A stretch of 53,304 nucleotides of DNA from Microbacterium sp. (lineage in GTDB: Bacteria; Actinomycetota; Actinomycetes; Actinomycetales; Microbacteriaceae): positions 1 through 53,304 of the forward strand of contig NZ_JAPSIY010000013.1 in the NCBI RefSeq assembly GCF_031178445.1, given 5' to 3'. Below the pieces are notes generated by a model. That model made no database searches and was not told where the DNA came from. It was given only the letters and a program-made list of their open reading frames with translations. Position 1 is the first letter of the stretch. Each line of letters starts with the position of its first letter. A program made the position numbers and the translations under genes. Positions 16,059 through 23,621 of this stretch are shown in pieces.

Positions 16059-17785
16059 GCTTCAGCATCCGACACATCCCCTTCGAGCGCGCGCAGGTCG
16101 ACACCTGGGCGCGCGAGAACGATCAGCACACCAACTGGCCCGTCGTCTATGTGATCGACGGCGCGAACCGGCGCGCCGCGCCAACGCTGTACGTCGGCGA
16201 GACGACCAGCGCTCACAAGCGAATGCGGCAGCACCTCACCGGGTCCAAGAAGGACGAGGGGCTCGAGTCGATCCGCGTCGTCATTGACGACCGCTTCAAC
16301 AAGTCCGTCTGCCTGGACCTCGAGTCGCACCTGATCCGCTGGTTCCACGGCGACGGGCGCTTCAGCTTGCTCAACGGCAACGACGGACTCACCGACTCCC
16401 GCTACTACGATCGCGAGCTGTATCGGGAGTCGTTTCGCGACGTTTTCGAGGCGCTGCGCGCTGAGGGGCTGTTCACCCGCAGCATCCCGCAGATCGAGAA
16501 CACCGACCTCTTCAAACTCTCGCTGTTCAAGGCGCTCAGCAGCGACCAGGCCATTGCCGTCGAAGACATCGTCGACGGGCTGCTCGCCGACCTGCAGCAT
16601 CCTCACGCCCGCTCCACCCTCGTCGTCCAGGGGGACCCGGGCACGGGCAAGACGATCATCGCGATCTTCCTGATGAAGTTTCTCGCCGACCTCCGCGACT
16701 TCCAGACGCATGAAGACGTCGACCCCGAGTCGATATTCGCCGAGTTCTTCACGCCCGAGAACCGAGAACTGCTCGCCGACCTGAAGATGGCGCTGGTCAT
16801 CCCCCAGCAGTCCCTGCGGCAGTCGGTGAAGAACGTCTTCAAGAAGACACCCAAGCTCGACCCGGGGATGGTGCTCACCCCGTTCGAAGTGGGGGAGTCG
16901 GATGCCGTCTACGACCTGATCCTCGTCGACGAGACCCACCGCCTGAACCAGCGGGCGAACCAGGCGTCGGGTGTGCAGAACAAGAAGTTCGGCGTGATCA
17001 ACGAACGGCTCTTCGGCGAGGATGACGCTCGGCACACGCAGCTTGACTGGATCAAGGCGCGCAGCCGGCACCAGCTGCTCCTCGTCGACGGCGCGCAGAG
17101 CGTGCGGCCGCACGACCTCTCGCCTGCGACACTTGCTGGCGAGCTGCAGGCGGCGAAGGCCGCGCACCGCCACTACCCGCTCACCACGCAGATGCGTGTG
17201 AAGGCCGGTGCCGACTATGTCGAGTACATGCGGGCGCTACTGCACGGCGAGCACCCGCAACAACCCGACCTCGGCGACTATGACCTGCGCTTCTTCGACG
17301 ACCTCGGAGAGATGCGGCGGGCGATCCGGGAGCGCGACGCGGAGGTCGGCTTGTCGCGGCTCGTCGCCGGGTACGCGTGGGACTGGGTGTCGCGTCGCGA
17401 CCCCGAAGCATTCGACATCGAGATCGACGGCGAGCGGATGCGGTGGAACAGCACTGACAAGGACTGGATCAACTCACCGGGATCGCTTGAGGAGGTCGGC
17501 TCGATCCATACCGTCCAGGGCTACGACCTGAACTACGCCGGCGTGATCATCGGGCCTGATCTGCGGCTGTCGCCGGATGGCTCGATCATCGCCGACCGCG
17601 AGGGGTACCGCGACAAGAAGGGCAAGGAGAACACCGGTCACCTAAAGGACGCGTTCGGGGACGACGACCTACTCGTGTTCATCCGCAACGTCTACGGGGT
17701 GCTGCTCACGCGCGGAATGCGGGGAACGTACGTGTACGTGTGTGATGAGCGGTTGCGGGAGCGCCTTCGCGCCTGCCTGAGTTAG
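16055..17785 (+). CDS. GIY-YIG nuclease fused to SLFN-g3/DUF2075 helicase
   Basis: A 576-residue two-domain protein. Residues 28-62 carry a GIY-YIG-like nuclease core (VVYVIDG, then LYVGETTSAHKRMRQH). Then comes a P-loop helicase of the DUF2075 (Schlafen group 3) family: Walker A GDPGTGKT at 193-200, Walker B LVDETHR at about 290-296, and later motifs including TTQMRVK, IHTVQGYDLNYAGVIIG and NVYGVLLTRGMRGTYVYV. The GTG start overlaps the MazG stop. The last codons interlock with the stop of the convergent HNH gene (TTAG, 17782-17785). DUF2075 proteins with nuclease fusions are common in defence islands, but the mechanism is not established. Confidence 0.9.
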   Translation: MSFSIRHIPFERAQVDTWARENDQHTNWPVVYVIDGANRRAAPTLYVGETTSAHKRMRQHLTGSKKDEGLESIRVVIDDRFNKSVCLDLESHLIRWFHGDGRFSLLNGNDGLTDSRYYDRELYRESFRDVFEALRAEGLFTRSIPQIENTDLFKLSLFKALSSDQAIAVEDIVDGLLADLQHPHARSTLVVQGDPGTGKTIIAIFLMKFLADLRDFQTHEDVDPESIFAEFFTPENRELLADLKMALVIPQQSLRQSVKNVFKKTPKLDPGMVLTPFEVGESDAVYDLILVDETHRLNQRANQASGVQNKKFGVINERLFGEDDARHTQLDWIKARSRHQLLLVDGAQSVRPHDLSPATLAGELQAAKAAHRHYPLTTQMRVKAGADYVEYMRALLHGEHPQQPDLGDYDLRFFDDLGEMRRAIRERDAEVGLSRLVAGYAWDWVSRRDPEAFDIEIDGERMRWNSTDKDWINSPGSLEEVGSIHTVQGYDLNYAGVIIGPDLRLSPDGSIIADREGYRDKKGKENTGHLKDAFGDDDLLVFIRNVYGVLLTRGMRGTYVYVCDERLRERLRACLS

Positions 17786-18402
17786 ATCAGTTGGTTGGGG
17801 ACGCCTATGAGCGGCGGCTCGACGGCATCCTTCACTTCGGAAGCGATGCGCTCCCTGATCCTCTCGACCACCTCTTCGGCCGCCTTCATCTGCTTCAGCA
17901 GTGCGCGATGGTTAGACCAGTGCTCTTCCCAAAGCTCTTCTCCAACCAGCGCGGCGAAGTTCACCTTCGTCGGACGTGTCCAACGCTCGTAGCGCTCCAG
18001 CACGGCAGCACGAGCCTCGATATCGGGCACATTCCTCGACTTCGGCGAGAGCCGCGCCGACCCGAACATCCACTCGCGCCAGTGTTTGTTGCCTTTGCTC
18101 TGATTGCACTTGCCGCACGCCGGAACGAGGTTGTGGATTTCGTGGATGTAGCCCGTCGGTCGCTGATGCTGCACCAGCGGGCGCAGGTGATCCCACTCCG
18201 TCGCGTCGTCACCGCAGTATGAGCAGACCACCACATCGGACATCCCTAGGACCTCAAGCGCCTCGTCAATCTCGACATCACTCGGTTTGATGATCGGCAC
18301 GATCCCGTTGACGAACGAGTTTGTGATGCTCGAGGAGCGTCCGGTTATCCGGACCGCTTTCGGCATCGCGAAGCGGAATGAGTTCGGCGCCATGCGCATC
18401 AT
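17782..18402 (-). CDS. HNH endonuclease
   Basis: About 206 residues. The core is an HNH zinc-finger nuclease: CSYCGDD, then ATEWDHLRPL, then HNLVPACGKCNQSKGNKHW. The C-terminal helix ends IGVPNQLI. Start choice is difficult: the frame is open back to 18684 through a membrane-protein stub. Candidates inside the nuclease are ATG 18402, 18399, 18393 and 18366; MPKAVRITGRSSSITNSF at 18366 looks like the natural N-terminus of the family. No clear ribosome binding site is seen. The gene may be expressed as a membrane-anchored fusion from 18684, or by an internal start. Confidence 0.75.
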   Translation of the reverse strand: MMRMAPNSFRFAMPKAVRITGRSSSITNSFVNGIVPIIKPSDVEIDEALEVLGMSDVVVCSYCGDDATEWDHLRPLVQHQRPTGYIHEIHNLVPACGKCNQSKGNKHWREWMFGSARLSPKSRNVPDIEARAAVLERYERWTRPTKVNFAALVGEELWEEHWSNHRALLKQMKAAEEVVERIRERIASEVKDAVEPPLIGVPNQLI

Positions 18403-18684
18403 CGTACGATCCCGGGTACCGCGCGATGGCAGCATCCGCGCACTCGTCCCCACGACCCCGATAACTAGCGCCACTACCACTGGCATCCATTCGATCCCCA
18501 GCGCCTGCGGAAAGATCTGCACCGCAGCATCCGCCATCTCGCGCAGGTCGCCCTGCAGCAACCGGCAGCCGAGCACATACGCGGGCGCCGTGATCACGGC
18601 GGGCAGCACCCACAAGGTAACCAGCGCGACCGCCCACACGACGAGGCGCCCCCACGGGCGCACATTACGCCGCGCCCGCGGCAT
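18403..18684 (-). pseudogene. Membrane-protein stub, joined in frame to the HNH gene
   Basis: Residues from MPRARRNVRPWGRL to about SARMLP form two or three membrane segments. By eye about half the residues match the C-terminal 80 residues of the 318-residue membrane protein at 44441-45397; shared blocks include LLQGD/VLQGD, WMP and a VxGT turn. The usual N-terminal two-thirds is missing. After SARML the similarity ends and the HNH gene begins without a stop. The ATG overlaps the end of the 142-residue gene by 20 bases. I read it as a recombination scar at the right edge of the island. A real short protein or a fusion cannot be excluded. Confidence 0.6.
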
Positions 18685-19093
18685 CCCCTTCTGCTCCGAT
18701 CTCGAGACGCGAGCTCGCTTTCTCGATACCCGCAAGCGCGTCCGCATCGCCGTCGGGCCGCACGGCCTTGCGATATGCGCGACGGATCTCATTCGAGACG
18801 ACGTCGGCAAGGTAGCGCCACGGGTCCTTCGTCACCATGAGCCAGGTGTGCTCGGGCTCCCAGGCGGTGTCATTGACCACCTCGAGCGCGACGGCGGCGA
18901 CTCCGAGGGGATCGACGACGGCGCCGACCTGCGCGAGTACGCGGCGCTGCACCCCGGGTACGATGCGGCGCAGAGCCTGGCGGCGAAACCCCTCGCGATC
19001 GAGATCCTCCTCGCCGATGCCGAAGATCCCTGCGTTGCGCAGCGCGGTCAGGAAGGCGCGGAGTTCATCGTTGGTCCAGTCGATTTCGGGCAT
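18665..19093 (-). CDS. Hypothetical protein, 142 residues
   Basis: No family is recognised. The protein is mostly helical and charged: it starts MPEIDWTNDELRAFLTALR and contains DPLGVAAVALEVVNDTAWEPEH and a WRYLADVVSNEIRRAYRKAV helix. The last residues are low-complexity (EIGAEGDAAGAA) and overlap the membrane stub. The ATG at 19093 has GGAG 6 bases upstream. The base composition and GCATCC words match the host-like part of the window, so it is outside the acquired segment. Confidence 0.75.
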   Translation of the reverse strand: MPEIDWTNDELRAFLTALRNAGIFGIGEEDLDREGFRRQALRRIVPGVQRRVLAQVGAVVDPLGVAAVALEVVNDTAWEPEHTWLMVTKDPWRYLADVVSNEIRRAYRKAVRPDGDADALAGIEKASSRLEIGAEGDAAGAA

Positions 19094-19319
19094 GGCAGTC
19101 TCCTGTCGTGAATGAACGTTGACAAGAGAGGCGCCGCAGCCCGGGTCAGAGCTGCGGCCTCTCTCGCCTTCGCGGATCACGACGGATGTGGCTCACAGGA
19201 GCGAGGATAGCGGGCAAAGCGGACAATGGCGTCCTTCGCGTCGTCGCCGCGCTGCTCGCCCAGGATCGCGGGGTCAGCCGACGAACCGCGCCGCGCTCTC
19301 AAACCCCTGCGTGCACGCG

Positions 19320-19558
19320 CCTCGTGGGGCCTCGTCGAGAGCAGGGAGAAGATCGACGAGCTGTGGAACCCGGTCGTCGAGGCCTGGTTCACCGGCGGCA
19401 AGGACGACCCCGATGTCGGGGGTGCTGAAGTTCACCGCCGACTCGGCGGAGTACTGGGGCACCCGGTCGGCAAGATCGCCGCAGTGTTCAGCTTCGTGAA
19501 GGTGAAGGTCGCCGGCGACCGCCCCGACGGCGGCGACAGCGGCAAGGTCGACCACTGA
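19320..19558 (+). pseudogene. Remnant of a pyridoxamine 5'-phosphate oxidase-like stress protein
   Basis: The C-terminal part of a PPOX-family general stress protein can be reconstructed across two compensating frameshifts. Frame A reads IDELWNPVVEAWFTGGKDDPDV; the sequence shifts near 19419 to VLKFTADSAEYWGT; then it shifts back near 19475 to GKIAAVFSFVKVKVAGDRP and ends KVDH. The N-terminal flavin-binding half is missing, and no start with a ribosome binding site is present. The 226 bases before it (19094-19319) hold no gene I can support. A dead fragment beside the island edge. Confidence 0.7.
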
Positions 19559-19645
19559 GTTCACACTCCCACTGGAACAATACGGCAGCCCGGCGCGTCC
19601 ACGGCGCGTGGGGCTTCGGCGTGCATCCGCCGCCGACGAGGGATC

Positions 19646-19661
19646 CTGATAACGTTCCCTC
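19646..19661 (+). promoter_or_regulatory. LacI-type operator, copy 1 (autoregulation)
   Basis: CTGATAACGTTCCCTC is centred on the CpG at 19653-19654, 24 bases before the LacI ATG. It matches the palindrome TTGGTAACGTTACCAA suggested by the two stronger copies at 20757 and 23576, mostly in its left half and centre. It fits weak autoregulation. Confidence 0.6.
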
Positions 19662-19684
19662 AGATCGCACCGACCGGAGCCCCC

Positions 19685-20710
19685 ATGACCAACCGCACCC
19701 ACCGCCCGACCATCAAAGAGGTCGCGCAGCGTGCGGGCGTGAGTCCCATGACGGTGTCGCGCACCCTCTCGGGCGGGGTCAACGTCAAGCCCGACGTGCA
19801 GCAGCGAGTGCTAGAGGCCGTCGCCGAGCTCGGGTACCACCGAAACGAGAACGCACGCAGCATCCGCCCCGGCCACAGCAGCGGGCTCATCGGCGTTGCG
19901 ATCACCAACATCGCCAACCCGTACTACAGCACGTTCGCACTCGGCGTCGAAGAGGAGGCCGCGCTCACGGGCAGGCGCATCCTGCTCGGCAACACCGGCG
20001 AGGACACCGCGCGCGAAGCCGAGCTGGTCGGCGACTTCCTCGGGCGTCGGGTCGACGGGCTGATCGTCGTGCCGGCGAGCACAAGCTCGGCCCACCTCGC
20101 GCATTCGCAGAACCAGGGGGTGCCGGTCGTGCTCGCCTCGCGCCGCGTCGACGGACTCGCGGCCGACAGCGTCGTGCTCGCCGATGACGACGGCGCTTAC
20201 CGGGGCACGATCGCCTTGATCGACCGCGGTCACACCCGCATCGGATACCTCGGCAATACCCTCTCGATCTTCACCGGCGAGCGCCGGCACGCCGGTTTCG
20301 TGCGCGCCCTCGACGAGCGCGGCATCCGCATCGACCCGGTGCTCGTCGCCGCCGGGCCACAGACCGTCGAACAGGCCCGCGAAGCCACCCGCGCGCTGCT
20401 GCGCAGCAAGAACCCGCCCACCGCCATCTTCTGCGCCAACAACCGCAACGCCATCGGCGCGCTCAAAGAGATCAACCAGCAGCTGCACACCGGCCTGCGA
20501 CAGGCCTCCGAGTTCCCCGAGATCATGAGCTTCGACGACTTCGAGCTCGCTGAGCTGTCTCCGGTGCCGATCAGCGTGATCGACCACGACCCGCGGGAGC
20601 TTGGCCGTACGGCGGCTCGGCTGCTTCTCGACAGGCTGGATGCTCCCGAACGAGACGCCGCGCCGCGCGAGATCGAACTGCCCGTCTCGCTGCGCGTCGG
20701 TCTGCGCTGA
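19685..20710 (+). CDS. LacI-family repressor of the glycan-uptake regulon
   Basis: A 341-residue repressor. Helix-turn-helix: TIKEVAQRAGVSPMTVSRTLSG at residues 9-30. The hinge helix region runs to ENARSIRPGHSSG, and the sugar-sensing domain from about residue 67 (GLIGVAITNIANPYYST). Three related palindromes stand before this gene, the ROK kinase operon and the ABC transporter operon, so it probably controls all of them. The inducer is likely a sugar or sugar phosphate from the imported glycan. Its genes run in the same direction. Confidence 0.92.
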   Translation: MTNRTHRPTIKEVAQRAGVSPMTVSRTLSGGVNVKPDVQQRVLEAVAELGYHRNENARSIRPGHSSGLIGVAITNIANPYYSTFALGVEEEAALTGRRILLGNTGEDTAREAELVGDFLGRRVDGLIVVPASTSSAHLAHSQNQGVPVVLASRRVDGLAADSVVLADDDGAYRGTIALIDRGHTRIGYLGNTLSIFTGERRHAGFVRALDERGIRIDPVLVAAGPQTVEQAREATRALLRSKNPPTAIFCANNRNAIGALKEINQQLHTGLRQASEFPEIMSFDDFELAELSPVPISVIDHDPRELGRTAARLLLDRLDAPERDAAPREIELPVSLRVGLR

Positions 20711-20736
20711 CCCACCGCGGTCCGTCGCCACCACGG

Positions 20737-20772
20737 TTGACATCTCCGAATAGAGATTGATAACGTTACCAA
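20737..20772 (+). promoter_or_regulatory. Promoter with LacI operator, copy 2, before the ROK kinase
   Basis: A TTGACA -35 element lies at 20737-20742. The palindrome TTGATAACGTTACCAA (20757-20772) covers the -10 region (TAACGT at 20761-20766 after an 18-base spacer). Repressor binding would block RNA polymerase. The ATG is 19 bases downstream. Confidence 0.75.
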
Positions 20773-20791
20773 CCAACGACGAGAGGACGCG

Positions 20792-21673
20792 ATGGAGCTC
20801 TGCATCGATTTCGGTGGGACCGAGATCAAGCTCGCCCAGATCGACGGTGCGCGCGTCGTCGCCTCCGACAGCATCCCCGTCCGCGGCGACGCGAGCGACC
20901 TCGCCGCAGCCGCCGAAGCGGCCCGCACCCTCGGCAGCGCCGGTGCCCCAACCTCCCTCGGCATTGCCGTGCCCGGCGTCGTCGACCCGGCCACCGAACG
21001 GATGCTGCACGCCAACGCCAAGTACGACTTTCTCAACGACTTCGACCTCACTGCCTGGGCCGCCGCCGAGCTGAACCTGCCCGCGATCGTCGAGAACGAC
21101 GCCCGAGCCGCGCTCGTCGGCGAGACCACGGCCGGCACCGCCGCTGGCACCCGCGATGCCGTGCTCGTGACGCTCGGCACCGGCATCGGCACGGCGGCGA
21201 TGATCGACGGCGTTCCGCTGCGCGGGCATTCCGGGCACGCCGGCATCCTGGGCGGCCACGTCACCACTGACATCAACGGACCGACCTGCCCCTGCGGCAA
21301 CATCGGCTGCGGCGAAGCGCTCGCCAGCACCTGGGCGCTCGCGCAGACCCACCCCGATCTCGCCATCCGCGACCTCTTCACCGGCGACGTTCACGCCGAC
21401 ATCCGCGACAGCTTCCTGCACGTGTGGGGCGCGACCGTCGTCACGCTGATCCACATGTACGACCCGTCGGTCGTGATCCTCTCGGGCGGCATCCTGCGCG
21501 CCGGCGACGCGGTACGCGAACCCATCGAGACCTACGTGCGCGCGCACCTATGGCCGTCGATCACACCGCCGCGCTTCGTCGTGCCACCCGAGCCCGAGTT
21601 GTCCGTCGCCCGCGGGCTCAGCGTGCTCGCCCGCGGCGCGACACGCTCCCCCGAAGACCAGGAGGACCAGTGA
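20792..21673 (+). CDS. ROK-family sugar kinase
   Basis: A 293-residue kinase of the ROK family, which phosphorylates hexoses with ATP. The phosphate-binding loop is CIDFGGTEIKLA near residues 3-14. The active-site END appears in IVENDARAAL, the hinge glycines in LVTLGTGIGTA, and the zinc site in GPTCPCGNIGCGEALAS. It is paired with a mannose-6-phosphate isomerase (GTGA overlap), so it likely makes mannose-6-phosphate or glucose-6-phosphate. Specificity is inferred from context only. Confidence 0.92.
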   Translation: MELCIDFGGTEIKLAQIDGARVVASDSIPVRGDASDLAAAAEAARTLGSAGAPTSLGIAVPGVVDPATERMLHANAKYDFLNDFDLTAWAAAELNLPAIVENDARAALVGETTAGTAAGTRDAVLVTLGTGIGTAAMIDGVPLRGHSGHAGILGGHVTTDINGPTCPCGNIGCGEALASTWALAQTHPDLAIRDLFTGDVHADIRDSFLHVWGATVVTLIHMYDPSVVILSGGILRAGDAVREPIETYVRAHLWPSITPPRFVVPPEPELSVARGLSVLARGATRSPEDQEDQ

Positions 21674-23481
21674 CCACCCCGATCAGCGACATGCACGAAG
21701 GCCACACCCTGCGGGGCCGCTACGACACCCAGCCCACCGTGCCGCTGCCCTCCGGCGAGCGCATCCTTCGCGGAGCGGAAGCGTGGAAGGCGGTCGCGGA
21801 TGCCGCGCAGCGGCGAGCATCCGTCATCCTGGTCGACACCTACCCCGGCACCGACGTCCCCGCGCTCACGACCCAGATCCAGAGCGCCCTGCCCGACTGG
21901 CAGATCGTCGACGTCGAGCAGGCCGCACGCCCCGTCGCCGAGGTCGAGCAGCTGATCGCCCCGAACCTCACCGACGATCGCGTCTTCGGCGTGATGAGCC
22001 ACTACACCCTTCCCGACTTCTACGACGCCGACAAGCTCGACGCCCTCGCCGACCGGACGACCGAGAACACCGTCGTCGTCGGCTGGGGCGCCGCTCTCCT
22101 GCGCGACCGGCTCGAGAGCAGCCCCGTCACGGTGCTCGTCGACATGGCCCGGTGGGAGATCCAGCTGCGCCAGCGGGCCGGTGCCACGAACTGGCGCGCC
22201 GACAACGCCGGCGAAGACAACCTGCGCAAGTACAAGCGCGGCTTCTTCGTCGAGTGGCGCGTCGCCGACCGGCACAAGCGCACCCTCTTCGACACGATCG
22301 ACTTCGTGCTCGACGGCAACGCGATCGCCCCGGCCGAGAAGCACGAGCACGAGGCCGGCATGATCACCGGCGACGCCTTCCGCGCAGCCCTCGCGAACGC
22401 GGCATCCCGCCCGTTCCGCGTGGTGCCCTTCTTCGATCCCGGGGTCTGGGGCGGACAGTGGATGAAGAACCTCATCGGACTCGACCCCTCGAAAGACAAC
22501 TACGCCTGGTGCTTCGACTGCGTGCCCGAAGAGAACTCGCTGCTGCTCGAAGGCGAGGGCGGCGTCATCGAGATCCCCAGCCTCGACCTGGTCTTCTCGC
22601 AGCCCGTCGAGCTGCTGGGCGCCAAGACCTTCTCGCGCTTCGGCGCGGAGTTCCCCATCCGCTTCGACTTTCTCGACACGATGGACGGCGGCAACCTCAG
22701 CCTGCAGGTGCACCCGCTCACCGACTACATCCAGAACACCTTCGGCATGCACTACACGCAAGACGAGAGCTACTACATGCTCGACGCCGGCGACGACGCC
22801 GTGGTGTACCTCGGCACGAAGACCGGCATCGACCGCGACCGGATGCTGCGCGACCTTGCCCGCGCGCAGGACGGCGAGCATCCGTTCCCCGCTGAGCAGT
22901 ACGTGAACGCCTTCCCCGCCCGCAAGCACGACCACTTCGCGATCCCCGCCGGCACCGTGCACTGCTCGGGTGCGAACTCGATGGTGCTCGAGATCTCGGC
23001 CACCCCGTTCATCTTCACGTTCAAGCTGTGGGACTGGGGCCGCGTCGGACTCGACGGCATCCCCCGGCCCGTTCACCTCGATCACGGCGCCCGCAACATC
23101 CAGTGGGACCGCGACACCGACTGGGTGCACGAGAACCTGCTCGATCAGGTCGAGACCATCGGCGAAGACGGCGACGTCGTCGAGGAACGCACCGGCCTGC
23201 ACGCACTCGAGTTCATCGAGACCCGCCGGCACTGGTTCACCGAGGCTGCCGACCACGACACCGACGGCACCGTGAATGTGCTGAACCTCGTGGAGGGCGA
23301 CGAGGCGCGCGTGGTCAGCCCGACGGATGCTTTCGAGCCGTTCGTCGTGCACTACGCCGAGACGTTCATCGTGCCGGCATCCGTGGGCCCGTATCGCATC
23401 GAGCGCACCGAGCACACCCGCAGCGAGCGCCTCGCCACCGTCAAGGCCTACGTGCGCGGCTCGCGCGCCGGCGACGAGTAG
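21670..23481 (+). CDS. Class I mannose-6-phosphate isomerase, long form
   Basis: A 603-residue protein, about twice the usual length. The first 200 residues resemble a P-loop-less kinase-like domain (SVILVDTYPGTD, ADKLDALADRTTENTVVV, YKRGFFVEWRVADRHK) as seen in long actinobacterial and Bacteroides-type class I enzymes. The C-terminal half is the zinc cupin: NLSLQVHPLTDY, QDESYYMLDAGDDAVVYLG and IPAGTVHCSG carry the metal ligands. It interconverts mannose-6-phosphate and fructose-6-phosphate for glycolysis. GTG start with GGAGG 4 bases upstream, inside the kinase stop. This gene is the best evidence that the imported glycan contains mannose. Confidence 0.88.
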   Translation: MTTPISDMHEGHTLRGRYDTQPTVPLPSGERILRGAEAWKAVADAAQRRASVILVDTYPGTDVPALTTQIQSALPDWQIVDVEQAARPVAEVEQLIAPNLTDDRVFGVMSHYTLPDFYDADKLDALADRTTENTVVVGWGAALLRDRLESSPVTVLVDMARWEIQLRQRAGATNWRADNAGEDNLRKYKRGFFVEWRVADRHKRTLFDTIDFVLDGNAIAPAEKHEHEAGMITGDAFRAALANAASRPFRVVPFFDPGVWGGQWMKNLIGLDPSKDNYAWCFDCVPEENSLLLEGEGGVIEIPSLDLVFSQPVELLGAKTFSRFGAEFPIRFDFLDTMDGGNLSLQVHPLTDYIQNTFGMHYTQDESYYMLDAGDDAVVYLGTKTGIDRDRMLRDLARAQDGEHPFPAEQYVNAFPARKHDHFAIPAGTVHCSGANSMVLEISATPFIFTFKLWDWGRVGLDGIPRPVHLDHGARNIQWDRDTDWVHENLLDQVETIGEDGDVVEERTGLHALEFIETRRHWFTEAADHDTDGTVNVLNLVEGDEARVVSPTDAFEPFVVHYAETFIVPASVGPYRIERTEHTRSERLATVKAYVRGSRAGDE

Positions 23482-23534
23482 ACCCGACAACTGAACACAG
23501 CACCCGGGGTTTCGCCTCGAAGACGACGAGACTC

Positions 23535-23591
23535 TTGCACCGCATCCATCACCTTGGTACCGTGAACCCAGATTTCTGGTAACGATACCAA
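23535..23591 (+). promoter_or_regulatory. Promoter and LacI operator, copy 3, before the ABC transporter operon
   Basis: TTGCAC (23535-23540) and TACCGT (23558-23563) form a -35/-10 pair with a 17-base spacer. Immediately downstream, CTGGTAACGATACCAA (23576-23591) is a near-perfect LacI-type palindrome that would act as a transcription block. ACGAAC is repeated several times between the operator and the ribosome binding site AGGGAG. Confidence 0.7.
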
Positions 23592-23621
23592 CGAACGAAC
23601 AACGAACAAGGGAGTTCTGAC

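Noticed and set aside
15617..17173. Minus-strand frame that continues upstream of the SRA nuclease start
   Set aside because: This part is antisense to the MazG and helicase genes and shows no domain. Only the tail from 15616 belongs to a real gene.
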